NCBI RefSeq assembly: GCF_014493765.1 | Contig: NZ_JACTVJ010000035.1 | Coordinates: 1-64,000 of the forward strand | Direction: 5' to 3' | DNA: 64,000 nucleotides | From: Streptomyces polyasparticus | GTDB taxonomy: Bacteria > Actinomycetota > Actinomycetes > Streptomycetales > Streptomycetaceae | Shown: one piece after another, positions 58,321 to 64,000 of the stretch | How the letters are laid out: each line of letters starts with the position of its first letter | Position numbering within the stretch: the first letter of the stretch is position 1 | The notes under the pieces: model-generated | What the model saw: only the letters and a program-made list of their open reading frames with translations | Databases searched by the model: none | Told to the model about the DNA's origin: nothing | Position numbers and translations under genes: made by a program

Positions 58321-59112
58321 TCACAGCGTGTCGAGGAACTCCCGTACGGCCCGGTGGAATCCCTCCGGGTCCTGCGCCTGTACGAAGTGATCCGTGTCGA
58401 GCCGTACCAGCGTCGTGCCCGGACGGCGCTCGGCCATCTCCCGGGCCGTCTCGCCGGGCAGGGCCTGGCTCTTGCGGCCGTTGATCAGGAGCGCGGGCAT
58501 CGAGCTGCCGGTCCAGGCGGCCCAGTGGTCGCCGTGCACGGCGTTCTCCGAGTCGACGGTGTCCTGCGGATGGAAGGGCAACCGCCAGGATCCGTCGGGG
58601 AGTTGGCGCAGGCCGCGGGCGACCATCGGGCCGATGGGGCCCGCGCCCTCGATCAGCTCCTCGCGGGTCGGTGCCGTATAGGGGAAGGAGAGCACGAACG
58701 AGAGCGGGCTCGGCCCTTCCGGCATCAGGACCGGGCCGTCCACGTCGACCATGGCCGCGACCAGATCGGGCCGCCGGGCCGCCAGATACATGGAGTTGAT
58801 CCCGCCGAGGGAGTGCCCGAGCGCCACGACCGGGCCGAGCGCGAGGTGTTCGAGGAGGGCGATCAGATCGTCCACGTATCCCTCGCGGCTGTAGTCCGCG
58901 GTCCGGTCCGAGTCTCCGTGCCCGCGCTGGTCGGGGGCGATCACCCGCCAATCGGGGCCGAGTTGCTCGGCGAGCCGGGTGAACGAAGCGCCCTCGGCGA
59001 GGTGCCCGTGCAATGCGAGCAGGGGCCGGCCGGTGCCGCCGGAGTCCAGGTAGGAGAGCCGGCGTCCGGCCAGGTCGAGCGTGTGGCGGGTGAATGTGGC
59101 GGCAGCGGTCAT
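58321..59112 (-). CDS. Alpha/beta hydrolase
   Basis: 263 aa, cytosolic. Oxyanion region LLALHGHLAEG, nucleophile elbow ALGHSLGGINS (Ser), an acid in VDVDGP or near ALLINGRKS, and a catalytic His in LDTDHFVQAQDPE. The order is typical for esterases, epoxide hydrolases or haloperoxidases. It is divergent from a PI-PLC-like gene with a 38-bp palindrome between them. Confidence 0.91.
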   Translation of the reverse strand: MTAAATFTRHTLDLAGRRLSYLDSGGTGRPLLALHGHLAEGASFTRLAEQLGPDWRVIAPDQRGHGDSDRTADYSREGYVDDLIALLEHLALGPVVALGHSLGGINSMYLAARRPDLVAAMVDVDGPVLMPEGPSPLSFVLSFPYTAPTREELIEGAGPIGPMVARGLRQLPDGSWRLPFHPQDTVDSENAVHGDHWAAWTGSSMPALLINGRKSQALPGETAREMAERRPGTTLVRLDTDHFVQAQDPEGFHRAVREFLDTL

Positions 59113-59165
59113 GGCGTGCCCCTTCGGTAGTGCCCCGGTGGGTCACCGGTGCGATACGGAGGACT

Positions 59166-59203
59166 ATACGCATGTCTTATACGTACGTACAAGACGCGCG
59201 TAT
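59166..59203. promoter_or_regulatory. 38-bp nearly perfect palindrome in a divergent promoter region
   Basis: The arms ATACGCATGTCTT and AAGACGCGCGTAT flank a central ATACGTACGTAC; only three of nineteen base pairs do not match. The region is AT-rich and lies 54 bp from the hydrolase start and 97 bp from the PI-PLC start. A dimeric or tetrameric repressor site is likely; no regulator gene is adjacent. Confidence 0.75.
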
Positions 59204-59299
59204 TAACAACCTCGCGACCACAGCAACGCACCAACCACCGCCATAGGCAAGACACTTGGCTGTCTATCTCCCGCCCGCCGCATCCGCTTCCCTGGTCCC

Positions 59300-60181
59300 A
59301 TGAGCATCGACCGACGGAGTGTTCTCAGGGGCGCGGCGGCTGCTTCCGCCGCGGGACTTCTCTCGTACGCAGGGGTGGCGCCGGCCCGCGCCCGCACCGC
59401 GGCCACGGCCGACTGGATGGCAGGACAGGCCGACACCACCCCGCTGACCAGGCTCACCATCCCCGGCACCCATGACTCGGGCGCCCGCCACGGCGGGCTC
59501 TGGGTGGAGTGCCAGAACTGGACGTTCGCCCAGCAACTGGCCGCCGGCGTCCGCTTCCTGGACATCCGCTGCCGGGTCACCGGCGGCTCGTACGCGATCC
59601 ATCACGGCGCGTTCTTCCAGAACCTGATGTTCGGCGACGTCCTCGCCGCCTGCCGCGAGTTCCTCGCCGCGCATCCCTCCGAGACGGTCCTGATGCGGGT
59701 CAAGCAGGAGTACTCGCAGGTGGGCGACGCCGAGTTCCGCGCGGTGTTCGACGACTATCTGGACAACCGTGGCTGGCGCCCGCTCTTCCACATCGGCGGC
59801 AGCTGGCCCTCGCTCGGCACGGCCCGCGGCAAGGTCGTCCTGATGGCCGACAACGGCGGGCTGCCCGGCGGCATCCGCTGGGGCGACTCGTCCCTTTTCG
59901 CGATCCAGGACGACTACAACGCCGAGCCGTTCGCCAAGTGGCCCAGGATCCGCGACCACTTCCGGCGGGCCGCGTCCTCGCCGGGCCCGCAGTACATCAA
60001 CTTCGTCAGTACGGCGGCGGGTCTGCCGCCCGACTGGAACGCGGACCGGCTCAACCCGCAGACCCGGGACTTCCTCAACTCCTCGGAGGCGGCGGGCTGG
60101 ACGGGCCTCGGCATCGTGCCGATGGACTTTCCGGAGGCGGTGAGCGGACTGCTCGCGGCGGTGCTCGCGCACAATCCGTAG
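59300..60181 (+). CDS. Exported phosphatidylinositol-specific phospholipase C-like protein
   Basis: 293 aa. Twin-arginine signal: MSIDRRSVLRGAAAAS, cleavage near PARARTA. PI-PLC X domain with catalytic His H58 in TIPGTHDSGA and second His H101/H102 in YAIHHGAFF, and FLDIRCRV for the metal or substrate pocket. It would cleave phosphatidylinositol or glycosyl-PI. It stands alone before a bidirectional terminator. Confidence 0.93.
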   Translation: MSIDRRSVLRGAAAASAAGLLSYAGVAPARARTAATADWMAGQADTTPLTRLTIPGTHDSGARHGGLWVECQNWTFAQQLAAGVRFLDIRCRVTGGSYAIHHGAFFQNLMFGDVLAACREFLAAHPSETVLMRVKQEYSQVGDAEFRAVFDDYLDNRGWRPLFHIGGSWPSLGTARGKVVLMADNGGLPGGIRWGDSSLFAIQDDYNAEPFAKWPRIRDHFRRAASSPGPQYINFVSTAAGLPPDWNADRLNPQTRDFLNSSEAAGWTGLGIVPMDFPEAVSGLLAAVLAHNP

Positions 60182-60216
60182 CCGGCAGCGGAGATCGGCC
60201 TGTCCGCTGCTGCCGG
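60182..60216. terminator. Hairpin between convergent PI-PLC and kinase genes
   Basis: CCGGCAGCGGA (60182-60192) pairs with TCCGCTGCTGCCGG (60203-60216) with a 3-nt bulge. It occupies nearly the whole 42-bp convergent gap. Confidence 0.7.
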
Positions 60217-60223
60217 GCAGGCC

Positions 60224-61636
60224 CTACCGGCTGTCCGGCGGCGGCGTCGGCGCCCCCGGGAGCTTCACCACCGCGACCGTGCCGCCGCCCTCCGCGGCCC
60301 GCAGCGCGACCTCGCCGCCGCAGTGCTGCACCGTACGGGCCACGATCGACAGACCGAGGCCCGAGCCGGGCAGCTGGCGTGCGGTGGGGGAGCGCCAGAA
60401 ACGGTCGAAGACATACGGGAGTTCCTCGGCCGGGATGCCCGGGCCGTGGTCGCGGACGGTGAGCGTGCCGCGGTCGAGGGCGACCTCGACGGTGCCGTTC
60501 GGCGGGCTGAACTTGACCGCGTTGTCGAGGACGTTGACCAGGGCGCGCTCCAGGGCGGCCGCGTCGGCCCGTACGTACCAGGGTGCCAGCTCGGCGTCGA
60601 TCGTGAGCTCGGGCCCGCGCAGCCGGGCACGGTCCACAGCCGTCTGCGCGATCTTGTGGAAGCCGACGACCTCGACCTTGGCCGCCTGGTTCGTGTCGGG
60701 CCTGGCCAGCTCCTGCAAGTCCCCGATCAGGGAGGCCAGTTCGGTCATCTGCGCCTTGACGCTCGCGAGCAGGGCCTTGCGGTCGTCGGGCGGGATGGCC
60801 CGCCCGGTCTCCTCGCTGCGGGCGAGGAGTTCGATGTTCGTCCGCAGGCTCGTGAGCGGGGTCCGCAGCTCGTGCCCGGCGTCGGCGATGAGCTGGGCCT
60901 GGCGCTCCTGTGAGCTCTCCAGGGCGGCGGTCATGGCGTTGAACGACCGCGAGAGCCTGGCGATCTCGTCGTCGCCGTCGGCGGGGATGCGGACAGTGAG
61001 GTCCTCTGTGCGGGCCACGTGTTCGACGGTGTCGGCCAGGTCGTCGACGGGCTTGAGCCCGGTTCTGGCCACGACGAGGCCTGCGGCCCCGGCGCCGACC
61101 ACGCCCAGGCCGAACACGGCGAGGAGCACCATGGCCAAGGTGTTGAGGGGCTCGGTGACGTCGCTGAGCGGTTTGGCCACCGTGACCGCAACGGGCTGGT
61201 CGTTGTAGAGGAAGCGCGTGGGCTCGGTGTAGACCCGCATCTTCGTGCCGTCGGTCGCGGTGCCGTCGTACATGACGGGCTTGCCGTCCTCGAAGACGCC
61301 CAGGTCCTTGCCGGTCACCGGGAGGGATTTCGTGCCGTCCACCCAGCAGTGGCTGCCGTCGGGGAAGGACAGCTGCACCGAGGCGTTGAGGTTGCTGACG
61401 AACGGCCGCACGTCACCGTCCGGTGTCTGGGGCGCCTCCTGTCGGCAGACGCGCAGGTCCACGATCTGCTGGGAGACGTTCATCGACCGGAGCGTGTCGT
61501 CCATCTGATTGCGCAGCTGATCGCGCGTCAGCCACCAGCACGCCGCCGCGACCGCGGCCACGGCGACCGCCACCGCGGTGGCCACAAGCAGCCCGAGACG
61601 CGAGCGCAGCGGCAGCGCACGGAACCTACGGATCAC
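60224..61636 (-). CDS. Sensor histidine kinase, MprB-like
   Basis: 470 aa. Membrane helices at about 14-34 and 166-189 flank an extracytoplasmic sensor of about 130 residues with two Cys (64, 97). A HAMP domain (about 190-245) precedes HisKA with H255 in [13 protein letters not shown]. HATPase_c follows ([29 protein letters not shown]). ATG 61636 overlaps the regulator stop as ATGA. With the HtrA-like gene upstream the set resembles MprAB-PepD envelope stress control. It corresponds to SCO4155 from memory. Confidence 0.95.
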   Translation of the reverse strand: MIRRFRALPLRSRLGLLVATAVAVAVAAVAAACWWLTRDQLRNQMDDTLRSMNVSQQIVDLRVCRQEAPQTPDGDVRPFVSNLNASVQLSFPDGSHCWVDGTKSLPVTGKDLGVFEDGKPVMYDGTATDGTKMRVYTEPTRFLYNDQPVAVTVAKPLSDVTEPLNTLAMVLLAVFGLGVVGAGAAGLVVARTGLKPVDDLADTVEHVARTEDLTVRIPADGDDEIARLSRSFNAMTAALESSQERQAQLIADAGHELRTPLTSLRTNIELLARSEETGRAIPPDDRKALLASVKAQMTELASLIGDLQELARPDTNQAAKVEVVGFHKIAQTAVDRARLRGPELTIDAELAPWYVRADAAALERALVNVLDNAVKFSPPNGTVEVALDRGTLTVRDHGPGIPAEELPYVFDRFWRSPTARQLPGSGLGLSIVARTVQHCGGEVALRAAEGGGTVAVVKLPGAPTPPPDSR

Positions 61637-62361
61637 TCGGAGCCGCCCGTCCGCAGCGCATAGCCCACACCCCGCACCGTATGAACAAGCCGAGGCTCCC
61701 CGCCCGCCTCCGTCTTGCGGCGCAGATACATCACGTACACATCAAGGGAGTTGGACGAGGGCTCGAAGTCGAAGCCCCACACCGACTTGAGGATCTGCTC
61801 CCGCGTGAGCACCTGCCGCGGATGGGCCAGGAACATCTCCAGCAAGGTGAACTCGGTCCGTGTGAGCTCCACGGGCCGCGACCCCCGTACGACCTCCCGC
61901 GTCGCGAGGTTCATCCGCAGGTCGGCGAACGACAGGACATCGTCGTCGACCTGGTCCGCGGCCACCGTCACCGCGTACGAGCTGCGCCGCAGCAACGCCC
62001 GGATACGGGCGAAGAGTTCGTCGAGCTCGAAGGGCTTGACGAGGTAGTCGTCCGCACCCGCGTCCAGACCCGTGACCCGGTCACCCACCGTGTCCCGGGC
62101 CGTGAGCATCAGGATCGGCGTCGTCGAGCCCGCCGCCCGCAGCCGCCGCGCGGCCGTGAGGCCGTCCATCCGGGGCATCTGGATGTCGAGGACCACGAGC
62201 TCGGGGGAGAAGGCGGCGGCCTTCTCCAGGGCCTCGACGCCGTCCGCCGCCACCTCCGTGGCATACCCCTCGAACGCGAGGCTGCGCTGCAGCGCCTCGC
62301 GCACGGCGGGCTCGTCGTCGACGATCAGGATGCGCTGGGCTTCGCCTTCGGCGGGACTCAT
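61633..62361 (-). CDS. OmpR-family response regulator, MprA-like
   Basis: 242 aa. Receiver domain with D15-D16, phospho-acceptor D59 in [12 protein letters not shown] and K of YLVKPFEL. Winged-helix Trans_reg_C at the C-terminus ([26 protein letters not shown] by parts, then [22 protein letters not shown]). It is coupled with the kinase by a 4-bp overlap, and 62 bp downstream of the protease gene, so it may regulate and be co-transcribed with it. Confidence 0.96.
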   Translation of the reverse strand: MSPAEGEAQRILIVDDEPAVREALQRSLAFEGYATEVAADGVEALEKAAAFSPELVVLDIQMPRMDGLTAARRLRAAGSTTPILMLTARDTVGDRVTGLDAGADDYLVKPFELDELFARIRALLRRSSYAVTVAADQVDDDVLSFADLRMNLATREVVRGSRPVELTRTEFTLLEMFLAHPRQVLTREQILKSVWGFDFEPSSNSLDVYVMYLRRKTEAGGEPRLVHTVRGVGYALRTGGSE

Positions 62362-62423
62362 CGGTGGTCGGTTCCTCGTGTCTTCTCAGGATTGGGCCGC
62401 TCTCAGCTCTCAGCCTCGCACGG

Positions 62424-63563
62424 TCAGGTCGTCGAACCGGCGCGCAGCTTCGCGAGGTCGGCCTTGACGTCGTTGATCGGGATGGCGAAGCCGAGGCCGA
62501 CACTGCCGGCGTTCGAGCCCGAGGAGGCGGAGGTCGGGGAGTACATCGCCGAGTTGATGCCGATGATCTCGCCGTTCATGTCGATCAGGGCGCCACCGGA
62601 GTTGCCCGGGTTGAGCGAGGCATCGGTCTGCAGCGCCTTGTACGTGGTGGTGGACGAGCCGGTGTCGCCGTTGAACTGCTGCCCGCCGAACTCGAACGGC
62701 CACTGCCCGCCGCCCTGCTGCCCCGGCGCCTGCTGCTCCTCGGTGGAGACGGTGACATCGCGGTCGAGCGCCGAGATGATGCCGCTGGTCACGGTGCCGG
62801 TCAGGCCCTCGGGGGAGCCGATCGCGACGACTTCGTCGCCCACGCCGACCTTGTCGGAGTCGCCGAGCGTGGCGGCCTTCAGGCCGGAGGCGTCCTCCAG
62901 CTTGATGAGCGCGAGGTCCTTCTTGCTGTCGGTGCCGACGACCTTGGCCGAGTACTTCTTGCCGTCGTTCGTCTGCACCTGGATCTCGCTCGCTCCGGCG
63001 ATCACGTGGTTGTTGGTGATGATCTCGCCGCCGGAGGTGATGATCACGCCCGAGCCCGTGGACGTACCGCTGCCGGTATTCGCCTTGATCTCCACGATGG
63101 AGTCGCTGACCGCGTTGGCCACACCGGCGACGGTGCCCTTGCTGCCGGCGGAGGCGTTGGTGCCGTTGATGCCGGTCGGGGTGGAGCCGTTCGTGCCGAA
63201 GAGTTCCTGGGCGGCGTACGCGGTGCCGCCGCCGACGGCCGCGGCGACCAGGGCGACCGCGGCGAGCACCGCTATCGGACCGCGGGCGCGCTTGCGGTGC
63301 GCGGGCGCCGGGTGCGCGGCGGGCTCGTGGCCGAAGGCCGCCCAGCCGTTCGGCTGTCCGTCGCCGCCGTCACCGCTGCCGCCGGCCGCCGGCTCCGAAG
63401 CGGGCCAGACGGTGGTGCCGGGGGCGACGCTGACCGGTGCCGCGGGGGCGTGCGGCGGGGGCGGCGGATACGAGCCGTACGCCGGGGGCGTCGTGCCGTA
63501 CGCCGTGTCGTAGGAGGGCTGCTGCTCGGGGTGGTTGCCGCTCTGGCGGTAGCTCTCGGTCAT
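62424..63563 (-). CDS. HtrA/PepD-like membrane-anchored serine protease without PDZ domain
   Basis: 379 aa. A Pro/Tyr/Gly-rich cytosolic tail (1-90), one helix (about 95-115) and an external trypsin-like domain. Catalytic triad: H186 in TNNHVI, D216 in KKDLALIKL, S322 in NPGNSGGALI. A Gln/Gly-rich insert lies at about 275-300. The protein ends 57 residues after the active Ser, at the place where HtrA proteins normally continue with a PDZ domain. Same strand as the MprAB-like genes. Confidence 0.94.
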   Translation of the reverse strand: MTESYRQSGNHPEQQPSYDTAYGTTPPAYGSYPPPPPHAPAAPVSVAPGTTVWPASEPAAGGSGDGGDGQPNGWAAFGHEPAAHPAPAHRKRARGPIAVLAAVALVAAAVGGGTAYAAQELFGTNGSTPTGINGTNASAGSKGTVAGVANAVSDSIVEIKANTGSGTSTGSGVIITSGGEIITNNHVIAGASEIQVQTNDGKKYSAKVVGTDSKKDLALIKLEDASGLKAATLGDSDKVGVGDEVVAIGSPEGLTGTVTSGIISALDRDVTVSTEEQQAPGQQGGGQWPFEFGGQQFNGDTGSSTTTYKALQTDASLNPGNSGGALIDMNGEIIGINSAMYSPTSASSGSNAGSVGLGFAIPINDVKADLAKLRAGSTT

Positions 63564-63670
63564 GTCTCAGAGCTTTGCCGCGGATCATGAGAGCTTCCTG
63601 AGCGCGTGCTGAGAAGCCCGGCAGAACCGTGTATGTCCGATGTAAAGGCGGCCCGGCTACGCGGACCCGT

Positions 63671-64000
63671 TCAGGAACCGCAGCCGCACGAACGCCGCAC
63701 GACGAGCCGCGCGGGGAACTGCCGCAGCCGCTCACGGCGCGAGCCGGCGACGCGCAGCGCATCGTCGAGGACGAGGTCCACGGCCGCCCGGGCCATCGCG
63801 GGCCGGTCCGAGGCCACCGTGGTCAGCGGCGGATCCGTCAGGGCCGCTTCCTTGACGTCGTCGAAGCCGGCCACCGCCAGCTCGCCCGGCACGTCGATCC
63901 GCAGCTCGCGCGCCGCGCGCAGCACACCGATCGCCTGGTCGTCCGTGGCGCACACCAGGGCCGGCGGACGGTCGGGGCCCGCGAGCAGCGAGAGCGCGAC
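63671..64000 (-). CDS. LacI-family transcriptional regulator, C-terminal part (partial)
   Basis: The last ~109 codons of a LacI/GalR-type regulator; the 5' end runs off the window. Visible family features are [20 protein letters not shown] (open ligand pocket with the D), [20 protein letters not shown] and the C-terminal RLVVRRSC. The DNA-binding domain is not in the window. The protein ends in a Cys-rich CGCGS tail. Probably a sugar-responsive regulator. Confidence 0.93.
   Translation of the reverse strand, partial: VALSLLAGPDRPPALVCATDDQAIGVLRAARELRIDVPGELAVAGFDDVKEAALTDPPLTTVASDRPAMARAAVDLVLDDALRVAGSRRERLRQFPARLVVRRSCGCGS

Noticed and set aside
1-64000. tRNA genes, CRISPR arrays, integrases and insertion-sequence transposases
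   Set aside because: No cloverleaf with T-loop, no spaced direct repeats and no transposase or integrase motifs were found by reading both strands.

Overview
The window is high-GC actinobacterial DNA. Coding is dense with strong third-position GC bias, genes overlap by ATGA/GTGA/TTGA junctions, and GTG and TTG starts are frequent. The family content (mycothiol synthase, DUF397/XRE pair, LAL-type LuxR regulator, 11-bp PHO-box repeats, lipobox lipoproteins) points to a Streptomyces chromosome. From memory, the order csoR - DUF47 - pit - pstB/A/C/S - NUDIX - CHAD - ppk - mshD - 5'-nucleotidase - two-component pair - HtrA - LacI matches the core S. coelicolor region around SCO4136-SCO4158. No database was searched.

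Layout. Positions 1-52 are the 3' end of a 5S rRNA gene followed by a clear terminator. 102-3762 is a NarL-type two-component system with an ABC transporter. A GNAT acetyltransferase, an FMN reductase, and an MFS pump divergent from its TetR regulator (two tandem operators) reach 7379. 7465-14811 is a six-gene operon resembling a reduced Gram-positive type IV secretion/conjugation apparatus: small two-helix membrane protein, VirB8-like, VirB6/TrbL-like, SCO6880-family, VirB4-like ATPase and a VirD4-like protein with a damaged Walker A. 15114-21464 holds a DnaJ-C-like/LppU-like membrane protein, a DUF397 + XRE pair facing an RsbW-like ATPase, a LAL regulator and a secreted protein. 21594-26454 carries a serine hydrolase and a lipoprotein, a broken WXG-like gene and its partner. 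26594-39124 is mixed core and envelope material: methyltransferase, glycine-rich secreted protein, L,D-transpeptidase, FtsX-type ABC transporter, SLT-NlpC/P60 hydrolase, BcrC-like PAP2, berberine-bridge-type oxidase, lipoprotein and two small genes.

39164-50891 is a phosphate and metal island: CsoR with its operator, low-affinity phosphate uptake (DUF47 + Pit), a VapBC module between two terminators, then pstSCAB behind a four-unit PHO box, and ppk-CHAD-NUDIX for polyphosphate. 51179-64000 holds a YtrA-type GntR/ABC operon, mshD, a cupin, a secreted 5'-nucleotidase, a DUF2993 protein, an alpha/beta hydrolase divergent from a PI-PLC-like enzyme around a 38-bp palindrome, an MprAB-like two-component system with an HtrA-like protease lacking a PDZ domain, and the 3' end of a LacI regulator.

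The least explained material is the reduced T4SS-like operon, the DnaJ-C/LppU fusion, the short tandem repeats that copy gene 3' ends including stop codons, and a 4 x 21-bp array upstream of a 58-aa gene. No tRNA genes, CRISPR arrays or intact insertion sequences were seen.
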